Shown: one piece after another, positions 7,617 to 14,749 of the stretch
How positions within the stretch are numbered: the first letter of the stretch is position 1
Layout of the letters: every line of letters begins with the position of its first letter
NCBI GenBank assembly: GCA_964560205.1
Contig: CAZLKT010000016.1
Coordinates: forward strand, 1-25,182
Origin: CAZLKT01 sp964560205
GTDB lineage: Bacteria; Pseudomonadota; Alphaproteobacteria; Holosporales; Holosporaceae
Reading direction: 5' to 3'
Length of the DNA stretch: 25,182 nucleotides
Program-made: the position numbers and the translations under genes
The notes under the pieces: generated by a model
The model's input: only the letters and a program-made list of their open reading frames with translations
Told to the model about the DNA's origin: nothing
The model's database searches: none

Positions 7617-8699
7617 TCACGAGTTTCTCTTTTCCTCATAAGAAGAGTTACCACACATTGGTGTGAACTTTTTAGACACAACAATATCATTCACATCCCT
7701 GTTTGTCATGGCTGGACATTGATTACTGAAGATAAACTTATTCTGAGGAACGGTATTATTGATACCCTGGTTCGTCATGCCATAACCATGGCCCCTTATG
7801 TCCTGCCTCGGGTCCACATCACTACCAGATTTCCCCATCATATTCCCATCCATCATAAGATTGTTCGGAATTATCATTATAGGATTGTGCGTCATATCAT
7901 CATTCTGAATCGCCACTCGTTTCCGACTCATGAACCCACAGGTTTTATCTATCACAAACGGGTTCTGTCTTTTTACTCCCCGATTCATCATAGAGTTGTT
8001 CATCATCTCATCATTCTGAATCATTGCTTGCTTCTGATTCATCATGCCATAATCTCGAGCCATGAGATCCCGTCCTTTTAGCAATATTTTTTCTTCAATC
8101 TCTTTTATTTCAGCCTGTACAGAGCGTATATCACTCTCCATACTTTGAATTTTTTCTTCCCATTGACGATTTTTTTTATTTTGCTCTTTTATTGTTTCCT
8201 TTTGCCCCCTGTCAAGATGTTTCAAGCTGCTCTTTATTTTATTGATCTTTTTTAGATTCATCATATCTAGCCTTTTCTGGTCCTCACTGAACATATTCCC
8301 TCGAGAAGATAGGCCATGCCTTTGCTGGTAGAGATCATTTTTGATACTCTTTCCATGCTCTTGAAGAGCTTTTATGTGAGAAAGCCTCTCGCCCACTTGA
8401 GAGGAGTGTATGTCATTCTGGTCTTTACGCAAATTTAAAGAATCACGCAACATCCCCATGATTTCCTTTTGCTTGAGAAGAAGTTTTCTCCTTTGGTCCT
8501 CGAGCTCATTCAGATCATTGAACTCTTCTTTCTGAGGCTCAGATGATGATACGTGAAAATTGTCCGCCATGCCCTGACCCTTCATGATGCTTTCTTCCAC
8601 CTTCCGCCTCTCCTGCTGCGACAGTTCACCTGAAGAATACGCAGCCTCTGTGGCAGTTACAGCACACAGAAAAAAAATGCAGTACGATATTTTTTTCAT
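7617..8699 (-). CDS. Secreted protein with coiled coil and Met/Asn-rich tail, array member 6
   Basis: Encodes 360 residues, function not recognised. The signal peptide and first about 50 residues (VTATEAAYSSGELSQQERRK ... MKGQGMA) match member 4, followed by the SSSEPQKEEFND motif. Residues about 65-205 are charged coiled coil. From about 210 to 340 the composition changes to Met, Asn and Gln (for example MMNNSMMN, NNLMMDGNMMGK) with short degenerate repeats of the pattern MTNQ.INNTVPQ that recur in member 7. The QEEEKSWR ending and the duplicated 3' flank of members 2-5 are absent. The low-complexity tail suggests a flexible extension. Confidence 0.88.
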   Translation of the reverse strand: MKKISYCIFFLCAVTATEAAYSSGELSQQERRKVEESIMKGQGMADNFHVSSSEPQKEEFNDLNELEDQRRKLLLKQKEIMGMLRDSLNLRKDQNDIHSSQVGERLSHIKALQEHGKSIKNDLYQQRHGLSSRGNMFSEDQKRLDMMNLKKINKIKSSLKHLDRGQKETIKEQNKKNRQWEEKIQSMESDIRSVQAEIKEIEEKILLKGRDLMARDYGMMNQKQAMIQNDEMMNNSMMNRGVKRQNPFVIDKTCGFMSRKRVAIQNDDMTHNPIMIIPNNLMMDGNMMGKSGSDVDPRQDIRGHGYGMTNQGINNTVPQNKFIFSNQCPAMTNRDVNDIVVSKKFTPMCGNSSYEEKRNS

Positions 8700-8707
8700 A
8701 CATCACC

Positions 8708-8741
8708 TTTTTGTTAAGATTCATGGAAAAAATAACAAAAA
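8708..8741 (-). promoter_or_regulatory. 5' leader hairpin of array member 6
   Basis: A 9-bp inverted repeat TTTTTGTTA/TAACAAAAA (8708-8716 with 8733-8741) next to the GGTG ribosome-binding site, as in the other A genes. Further upstream the promoter region differs. I see only GAGAAT at the -10 position and no good -35 box. Confidence 0.45.
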
Positions 8742-8899
8742 AAGAGAAAAAAAACAATGCGATTCAAAGGGATGTGTTTTATTCTCAAAATTCTCCATAT
8801 ACTTTCTGAGCAAGATCTTCCAACGCCATTTTGTGACGAGAAGATCTTGGCTCACCAAATTTCTCTCTCAATTTCTTTTCGTTGCAGTATTATCGAATA

Positions 8900-10627
8900 T
8901 CACTGTTCACGCTTTAAGTTACTTTGCCTCCTCATCTGCTCCTCCCTCTCCTTTGTGAAGCCTTGATATTGCGTATTGAGGGCAGCCTCACGCTGTTGAG
9001 GAACAGTGTCATTTATACACTGCTGATTCATGGTGCTATATCCTTGAGCCATGGGCATCTGACTCTGGCCCAGAGGTATATGGGATTGCCCCATCATATT
9101 CTGACTCATCACAAATGAATTCTGGTTTATCATTCTTTGATTCAGCATAGGATTGTTCAAACCAGGCATCATCATAGAGGCACTCCCCTTATCATCTTTC
9201 TGAATCTTCGGTTGGTCCTCGTATCTGCCCATTGACTCTTCTCTCTCGTCCTTAGAGTATCTCATCATATGCTGACCCACCCACATAGGATTGTTCTGAC
9301 CCATCAACATAGGATTGTTCTGACGCACCAACATAGGATTGTTCTGACCCATCAACATAGGATTGTTCTGACGCACCAACATAGGATTGTTCTGACGCAC
9401 CAACATAGGATTGTTCTTACCCACCCACATAGGATTGTTCTTACCCACCCACATAGGATTGTTCTTACCCACCAACATAGGATTGTTCGGACCCACCAAC
9501 ATAGGATTGTTCTGACGCACCGGCATAAGGGCACTTTGCCTTAATATGTTCTGACTCTTGCCCAGATTTGTATAATGTTGCCCCATCATCCTCCCATCCA
9601 TCGCAGATGAATTCTGGTTTATCACTCCTCCTCGCGTAAGACTGTTCTTCATATCATCGCTCTGAACCGCCGCTTGGCTCACCAGCCCATAGTTCTGCCC
9701 CATGAGCATCTGACCCTGGCCCAGAGGTATATGGGATTGCCCCATCATATGCTGACCCACCGCAAATGAACTCTGGTTTATCACTCCTCCTCGCATAGGA
9801 TTGTTCCTCACATCATTCTGAACCGACTGAACCGCCGCTTGCCTAACGCGTATCAGCATATAGATTGGATCCATGATATCCGATTGTGGTAAAGACATTA
9901 TTTTTTCGTCAATCTCGTTTATTTGATCCTGTAAAGAGCGCATGGTCTTATCCGTACTTTGAATCTCTTCTGCCCATTGATTATCTTTTTCCCGTTTCTC
10001 TTTTATTTTTTTCTCTCGCTCTATCATAAGACTGTCCACTTCTCTCATCCTTTCTCGCATCCTTTCTCCTTCTCTTTCCAGTCTTTTTTTCTCTCTCACA
10101 TGCTCCTTCCCCATCCCATACGGTGTAGAGATTTCCACGTCCATATAGTCTTCCAGATTTTCTTGATGGTTTAAGAGACTCTTCACCCGCAAAGCTGTCT
10201 GGTCCAACTCAGAAAGGAATTCCTTCTTCTGGTCCACGTACTGCTGAAAAAGATTATCTCTCGCCTTCATTACATCCCCTTTCTTTACAAGAAGTTCAAT
10301 CCTTTTCGTCACGCACTCCTTCAGCTTACTAAAATCTTCTTTCTGAGGTTCAGATGATGATATCATGCGATCTCTCAGCGCTGCCTCAACTCTATGCATT
10401 ACCATGAGCTGCTCTTCCTGCCACGCTAGCTGCTCTTGCTGCCACGTTTTTTGCTGTGACTCTCTCATTACAGAATCAGAGATGACATCTGGAGTCATGG
10501 TCTGGCCTTGCATTATCTTGCGTTCCACCTCCTGCTTGCTTTGCTGCGACTGTCTACTTACAGAATACGAAACCTGTGCCATGCTCACAGCACACAGAAA
10601 AAACACATAGTACGATATTTTTTTCAT
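8900..10627 (-). CDS. Secreted protein with coiled coil and Met/Asn/Gln-rich repeats, array member 7
   Basis: Encodes 575 residues, the longest array member; function not recognised. Signal peptide MKKISYYVFFLCAVSMAQVSYS. Gln-rich helix to about residue 80, family motif ISSSEPQKEDF near 90, then coiled coil to about 250. The remainder is Met/Asn/Gln/Gly-rich. It holds three degenerate blocks of about 40 residues with the pattern (G/R).(V/M)INQ(S/N)S.....MMGQ....LG, separated by ten perfect-length 8-residue repeats NNPM(L/W)(V/M)(G/R)(Q/K/P). The tail YSTMNQQCINDTVPQQ resembles member 6. It has the standard GGGG ribosome-binding site, leader hairpin and promoter. Tandem low-complexity repeats of this kind suit a surface or matrix-like protein, but that is inference. 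Confidence 0.9.
   Translation of the reverse strand: MKKISYYVFFLCAVSMAQVSYSVSRQSQQSKQEVERKIMQGQTMTPDVISDSVMRESQQKTWQQEQLAWQEEQLMVMHRVEAALRDRMISSSEPQKEDFSKLKECVTKRIELLVKKGDVMKARDNLFQQYVDQKKEFLSELDQTALRVKSLLNHQENLEDYMDVEISTPYGMGKEHVREKKRLEREGERMRERMREVDSLMIEREKKIKEKREKDNQWAEEIQSTDKTMRSLQDQINEIDEKIMSLPQSDIMDPIYMLIRVRQAAVQSVQNDVRNNPMRGGVINQSSFAVGQHMMGQSHIPLGQGQMLMGQNYGLVSQAAVQSDDMKNSLTRGGVINQNSSAMDGRMMGQHYTNLGKSQNILRQSALMPVRQNNPMLVGPNNPMLVGKNNPMWVGKNNPMWVGKNNPMLVRQNNPMLVRQNNPMLMGQNNPMLVRQNNPMLMGQNNPMWVGQHMMRYSKDEREESMGRYEDQPKIQKDDKGSASMMMPGLNNPMLNQRMINQNSFVMSQNMMGQSHIPLGQSQMPMAQGYSTMNQQCINDTVPQQREAALNTQYQGFTKEREEQMRRQSNLKREQ
9273..9527 (-). repeat. Ten-copy 24-bp tandem repeat in array member 7
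   Basis: The core ATAGGATTGTT on the plus strand begins at 9285 and recurs every 24 bp to 9501 (ten copies), encoding the 8-residue unit NNPM(L/W)(V/M)xx on the minus strand. Because 24 is divisible by 3, gain or loss of units keeps the frame. The antisense open frame across this region is a by-product. Confidence 0.95.
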
Positions 10628-10635
10628 ACATCCCC

Positions 10636-10739
10636 TTTTTTGTTAAGATTCATGGAGAAAAATAACAAAAAAAAAGAACAAAAACAAGATGGTTCAAATG
10701 GATATGCTTTATTCTAAAAATTCTTAATATAGATATCAA
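10636..10739 (-). promoter_or_regulatory. Promoter and 5' leader hairpin of array member 7
   Basis: On the minus strand TTGATA (10734-10739), 17 nt, TAGAAT (10711-10716). The leader inverted repeat is TTTTTTGTTA/TAACAAAAAA (10 bp; 10636-10645 with 10663-10672), ending at the GGGG ribosome-binding site. Confidence 0.6.
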
Positions 10740-10888
10740 TGTTACAAAATTAAATCAATAATATTCATGCGCGTGTAAGATAAAGATAAGCATGCGGGAA
10801 GAGAAAGGACAGCAATGGAGCCTCCTCTCTCCCACCTTTTTTTATCTCCATTATTTTCTTTTTTCGCTTTCTTCATGATGAAACGCGC

Positions 10889-11728
10889 TTATTCAGAATC
10901 TCCTTGTAATGCAGCCTTTTTCTTACAACACTTTTCTATTTCACCCTCAATATACCTCATTTCTATTCTTTTTTGCTTTAAGTCATTATCAAGTCGGCTA
11001 TATTCTGTTGCTACACACATTGGGTCAAAATGATATGTAAGCAACTCTCTTGCCTTTTCCTTCATGTCATTCATAACCAAATCCATCTCAATCCTTTCAT
11101 TATGAGAGCTCTCCTTCAACTCTGCAGCTTGAAAATCTTTTAATTTTTTAAGGCTTGTTATAAGATGTTCGCATGTCATGTTTTGCATCATTTCTTCATT
11201 CAGTACCTCCTCCATCTCTTCTTTACTCACTAAGCCTTCATCTTTCAGGCACTTCAATTCTTTTTCTATATTACCTAAAGAATACCCATTTTCTTCTAAC
11301 CTATTTTGAATCTTTTTTATGTGAAGAGCATATTTTCTCTCTATGAAATTTTTCTCTTCGTTATATTGTTTCCTTATAGTATTTATGCCGTCAGCGCAAA
11401 TTATATCCAGTTCTTCCATTTTTTTTCTCACGTCCTCCCCCCTCTGATCAGGTTCCTTCATAAACATCTGCTGCTTTTGAAGAATCTCATCCATCTGCTT
11501 TTTCACGTTCTCTTGCTGAAAACCTAAATCTTCTATCTTCTCTTGAAGCGCAGTTATGGCCTCCTTATTACGAGGTATAGGCTTATCACATTTCTGCGGC
11601 GGCATCCCACCCCTTATCTCCCGACTCATTCTTTCGTAGTCATCCTGCAAAAAATTCTTTGCCGAATACGAGATCCCTGTGTGACACACAGCACACAAAA
11701 ACAGGGCGTGGTAAACTATTTTTTTCAT
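10889..11728 (-). CDS. Secreted coiled-coil protein, subfamily B
   Basis: Encodes 279 residues, function not recognised. Signal peptide MKKIVYHALFLCAVCHTGISYS, then AKNFLQDDYERMSREI, a start shared almost exactly with the next gene upstream (12130-12801). The rest is Glu/Lys/Gln-rich helix, with likely coiled coil at about 55-180 and 200-275. It contains several Cys residues (for example in DIICADG and EKCCKKK) that could form disulfides in the periplasm. The ribosome-binding site is AAAAAAGGA about 6 nt before ATG. A -35-like TTGATT and -10-like TATATG lie upstream with 18-nt spacing, a weak match. It does not carry the QEEEKSWR ending of subfamily A. Confidence 0.87.
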   Translation of the reverse strand: MKKIVYHALFLCAVCHTGISYSAKNFLQDDYERMSREIRGGMPPQKCDKPIPRNKEAITALQEKIEDLGFQQENVKKQMDEILQKQQMFMKEPDQRGEDVRKKMEELDIICADGINTIRKQYNEEKNFIERKYALHIKKIQNRLEENGYSLGNIEKELKCLKDEGLVSKEEMEEVLNEEMMQNMTCEHLITSLKKLKDFQAAELKESSHNERIEMDLVMNDMKEKARELLTYHFDPMCVATEYSRLDNDLKQKRIEMRYIEGEIEKCCKKKAALQGDSE

Positions 11729-12013
11729 ACAAAATCCTTTTTTATTAAAGGTTACAAATATTCACATATATCAAAAAAAATATATGAAAATCAATGTGAT
11801 CAAAAGAGAATATTTAGCAAAGATAAGAGGATGCGAACAAATCGTGCCCAAACTAAAGTGCATGGAAAAAGATGCACGGGGCGCTGGGCGAAGAGTGTAT
11901 AACTCAAAGGTTATCCTCTCATCCTGATGAGGCACTTCTTTTCATAGAAGAACCTATCCACTCAGGTCACACTCACCAACACTGCAAAAATAAAAAAGGA
12001 GAAAGCCCCCTCC
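11630..12013. repeat. Copy 1 of a ~380-bp direct repeat (subfamily B)
   Basis: Nearly identical to about 12702-13083. The block covers the codons of the shared N-terminus, the leader, and about 190 bp of further DNA that ends in a terminator-like hairpin. It also explains most of the 400-bp stretch 11729-12129, in which I see no additional gene. Confidence 0.8.
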
Positions 12014-12015
12014 CC
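11986..12015 (-). terminator. Probable terminator after 12130-12801 gene
   Basis: On the minus strand GGAG, an 8-nt G-rich loop and CTCC are followed by TTTTTTATTTTT. The stem is short, but the T tract is strong and the same site with a better stem occurs at 13055-13090. It lies about 115 nt past the upstream gene's stop. Confidence 0.4.
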
Positions 12016-12129
12016 CCAATCATCTTTGAAAAAATGCATGAAAACATACTCAGAGAGAGGACAAAAATGGAACTCATCTTTTGCTTTAGCCTCTCTTCTT
12101 TTCTTCTTCTTTTTCCCCTTTTGCCTTCT

Positions 12130-12801
12130 TCATGAGGAGAAACTCATCTTCCTCCATCTTCTCTCTTTTAAACTTTCTTTTTTTTCTATCAGTACAGCTC
12201 TTTTCTTCTCAATTTCAGCTTCTTTACTCTCAATTTCATATACCTCTTTGCTTTTCTCAAAATATTTCTTCTCAGCTTCGTCGCATTTTTTTGATATATC
12301 CGACTCTATCATCTTTTTCAACAACTCTTTCTGCTTTTTCTCATATTCAAATTCTTCTGTTTGATCAGATGTCACTTCTCCATCAAAGCTTTCTTTAATA
12401 AAGTTTTTCTCCCCTTCTCCCAAATCCCCCCTTATATTACCTATTATTTTTTTCTTTTGTGCAAAAGCTTTCAAAAATTCTTTGAGTAATTTTTGTTGCT
12501 CTTTTTTATTCTCTTTCTCCTGCTTGTTATATTCATTACGAAGACTCCCCCACTCTACAAAAGACTGAGCGCGCTCCTCTCTCAACACATTTTTTTGAAG
12601 AGATATCCTCTGTATTTCCTTTCCCAACTTAACTATTTCCCTATCAAGAACTTCAGAACCAGAGCCTCCCCTCTCCATATCACTCTTTATCTCCCGACTT
12701 ATTCTTTCGTAGTCATCCTGCAAAAAATTCTTTGCCGAATACGAGATCCCTGTGTGACACACAGCACACAAAAACAACACGCGGTAAAATATTTTTTTCA
12801 T
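12130..12801 (-). CDS. Secreted coiled-coil protein, subfamily B
   Basis: Encodes 223 residues, function not recognised. The start is MKKIFYRVLFLCAV, not the longer open frame, because AAAAAAGGA sits in front of it and the signal peptide aligns with its paralogue at 10889-11728. Residues 1-38 are nearly the same as in that paralogue (CHTGISYSAKNFLQDDYER.SREI). The body is different and is almost pure charged helix (about 50-215, with runs such as KKEQQKLLKEF and EIESKEAEIEKK). Thus the N-terminal cassette is shared while the rest has been replaced or has diverged strongly. Confidence 0.85.
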   Translation of the reverse strand: MKKIFYRVLFLCAVCHTGISYSAKNFLQDDYERISREIKSDMERGGSGSEVLDREIVKLGKEIQRISLQKNVLREERAQSFVEWGSLRNEYNKQEKENKKEQQKLLKEFLKAFAQKKKIIGNIRGDLGEGEKNFIKESFDGEVTSDQTEEFEYEKKQKELLKKMIESDISKKCDEAEKKYFEKSKEVYEIESKEAEIEKKRAVLIEKKESLKERRWRKMSFSS

Positions 12802-13083
12802 ACAAAATCCTTTTTTATTAAAAGTTATAAATATATATATCAAAAAAAATATATGAAAATCAATGTGATCAAAGAGAATATTTAGCGAAGATAAGAGCAT
12901 GCGAAAAAATCCTACCTAAAATAAAGTGCATGGAAAAAGATGCACGGGGCGCTGCGCGAAGAGTGTATAACTCAAAGGTTATCGTCTCATCCTGATGATG
13001 GACGCCTCTTTTCATAGAAGAACCCATCCATTCAGGTCACACTCACCAACACTGCAAAAATAAAAAAGGAGAAAGCCCCCCCT
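12702..13083. repeat. Copy 2 of a ~380-bp direct repeat (subfamily B)
   Basis: Second copy of the block at 11630-12013, about 1070 bp away in the same orientation. It includes the N-terminal codons of the 12130-12801 gene, its leader and the downstream flank of a decayed third subfamily B gene. Confidence 0.8.
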
Positions 13084-13090
13084 CTTTCTC
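13055..13090 (-). terminator. Rho-independent terminator
   Basis: On the minus strand a perfect 7-bp stem GAGAAAG/CTTTCTC (13084-13090 with 13069-13075), a G-rich 8-nt loop, then CTTTTTTATTTTT. It sits 15 nt past the stop of the decayed gene at 13105-13402, which supports that remnant having once been a transcribed gene. Confidence 0.7.
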
Positions 13091-13104
13091 GCTCATCCTT
13101 TCTT

Positions 13105-13402
13105 TCACTCCTCTTCTTTCTTTTCTTCTTTTCCTTTCCTCGTAATGAGGGACTTTTTTTCAGAATCTTTTTCTAATCCATCGATTCTTTCATTAATTGA
13201 TTTCTTAATGTTTTTTATCGTAGTGCCAATCTGATTTATTTCTTCATTTTTTATTGGTAATATCACATAAAATATTATCCAGTTGTATTCTTACATCAGA
13301 CAATATAAGATTTTTATACAAATCTTCTAACATTTTATTAAGCAACACGATACGACAAGCTTGATATCGCCTATCTCGCTTTTTTTTCTTGCTGGAATTT
13401 AT
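13105..13402 (-). pseudogene. 3' remnant of a secreted coiled-coil gene (frameshifted)
   Basis: Too short and broken for a simple open frame. From the upstream side one frame reads RRYQACRIVLLNKMLEDLYK ... DNILCDITNKK and then stops. A neighbouring frame continues NEEINQIGTTIKNIKKSINE ... KGKEEKKEEE and ends at TGA (13105-13107). The frames join at an A6 tract near 13253 if one A is removed. Composition and ending resemble the array proteins, and a good terminator and the subfamily B 3' flank follow. No signal peptide or start is left, and an in-frame TAA (13403-13405) bounds it upstream. Confidence 0.6.
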
Positions 13403-13415
13403 TTATGGCTCAAAT

Positions 13416-13438
13416 AAATGTCGACACCACCTAGTTTG
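13416..13438. repeat. Short boundary motif, copy 2
   Basis: AAATGTCGACA, two variable bases, then ACCTAGTTTG. It matches 57-80 except for two substitutions and one T. It lies 17 bp past the end of the decayed subfamily C gene. Confidence 0.5.
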
Positions 13439-13454
13439 TATGAAAAAACCTACT

Positions 13455-14571
13455 TTAGGGCCCTTCAGGAAAGAGGTACCAGGGACGCTTCTTTTGAAGT
13501 GGGCATTGTTTATCATTTAAGCTGCATGCCTGAGCAAAGTTCTCTTCCCAAGCGTCCTTAAAGCTTATTTCGCCACTTTTTACACGATTGCAATTTTTTT
13601 CCAGAGCTGAGTGATATCTTCTTTTTGAGAGGGCCCTCTCAAAGGTCCGAAAGTTTTTTCTAAAACTGCCCAAAAATTGTCACTTATCATCTTAACTTTT
13701 GTTGCCAGAGATTCTATATAGGATGGTTGTATCCGAGTTTCTTCAATTTTTCGTTTTTCCTGAATTTTTTTTACATGCATTAGGTTCTCTTCAGCTTTTT
13801 TTATCAAGAAATTACGAGAAGGATCATGTGAAAAAAAAACATCGTTCTTTCTCGAAAAAAGCGTTTCACATATGGAACCATTATGCTTGGTGGCGTTCAT
13901 GATTTCATTGCAAAGAGTTTGTGCTTTTTTTGATGCTATATTTTTTTATCTTACGCATTAACAATTTTTTTTATTTGTATATTGCAAATGCTCTCAGCAT
14001 ACGTTATAATTGAATCAATGAGTTTTTCATTATGTTCTTTATAATCTTTATTATTTTTTTTATATTCATTGTAATCTTCTTTGTTCTCTTTTTTGAAACT
14101 TTTTTCTGCTAAATTTTCTGCTTCATATGCTGTTCTATGTTGGCAAACAACAAAATCATCTATTCTTCTTTTTATACTCTTATCAAGTGTTTCATTGTTT
14201 TTTATGGAAAAAATATCTTCACTTTCGAAATCGCTCTTGTATCGTTCTTTTATAAAGAGCTCAAGGTAATCTCCATATTCTTTTGCAAAAAAATTTGCAT
14301 TTTCTCTCATGTTCAGCAATTCTTGATATGAATTGTCCGCACAACTCTTTAATAAATCCAGAAGATCTTCTTCAGCGTGGGGACACAGATCTTGTTCTGG
14401 GCTTTGTGGGCCTGCAGGACACACCTCTGGAAGGAATGGTTCAGTCTCTACAGGACAAACAGTATTGGAATTGTCAGGACTATTGATAGTATTTGTATCA
14501 TCTGCCAAGAGCTTTCCTGTTGTTGTAGCACATAAAAGGAGTGCCAGGAAAAGGGCACGAGGAAATCTCAT
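13455..14571 (-). pseudogene. Decayed paralogue of the subfamily C secreted protein
   Basis: Three consecutive frames together align along the intact gene at 14750-16075. Piece 1 (14571-13951) starts MRFPRALFLALLLCATTTGK, a signal peptide with cleavage near LLA-DDT, and ends VNA-stop. Piece 2 continues IASKKAQTLCNEIMNATKHN up to QLWKK. Piece 3 reads NRVKSGEISFKDAWEENFAQ and ends at 13455. Lesions visible by comparison: CAA to TAA at 13951-13953, loss of one base beside an A7 tract at 13941-13947, and one A too few in the A7 tract at 13594-13600. Translation would yield only a 206-residue exported N-terminal fragment. The ribosome-binding site AAGG and the start are still intact, so a truncated product is possible. 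The homopolymer lesion alone could be a sequencing error; the nonsense change makes decay more likely. Confidence 0.8.
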
Positions 14572-14679
14572 AGAAGCCTTATTTGTTAAAAACACATTAT
14601 TAAAATTTATTATATTATCAAAATGAAATGCATAAAATATAAAAATTTTTATATCGATGACATAACAAAAAAACATGGT

Positions 14680-14715
14680 GAGAAAAGAGAGCCCAAAGTC
14701 ATGATGACTCTGGGC
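14680..14715 (-). terminator. Rho-independent terminator after subfamily C gene
   Basis: A near-perfect inverted repeat GCCCAGAGTCAT / ATGACTTTGGGC (14691-14715; one G-T wobble) followed on the minus strand by TCTCTTTTCT. It lies 35 nt after the stop of the intact subfamily C gene. It is the strongest hairpin in the left part of the window. Confidence 0.75.
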
Positions 14716-14749
14716 ATCTTGGCTTTTTCACAGTGTGAAAAAATGCACG

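Noticed and set aside
7464..8081. 205-codon plus-strand open frame
   Set aside because: It overlaps array member 6 in antisense; His/Ile-rich composition reflects the complement of Met/Asn codons, and the minus-strand gene has signal peptide, ribosome-binding site and paralogues.
9273..9527. Possible CRISPR array
   Set aside because: The units are contiguous 24-bp repeats without spacers, lie inside a coding frame, and no cas gene is present.
9269..9544. Plus-strand open frame of repeated LTHQHRIV units
   Set aside because: It is the antisense reading of the 24-bp repeats in array member 7. A 24-bp period without stops opens several frames at once, and no ribosome-binding site or signal is present.
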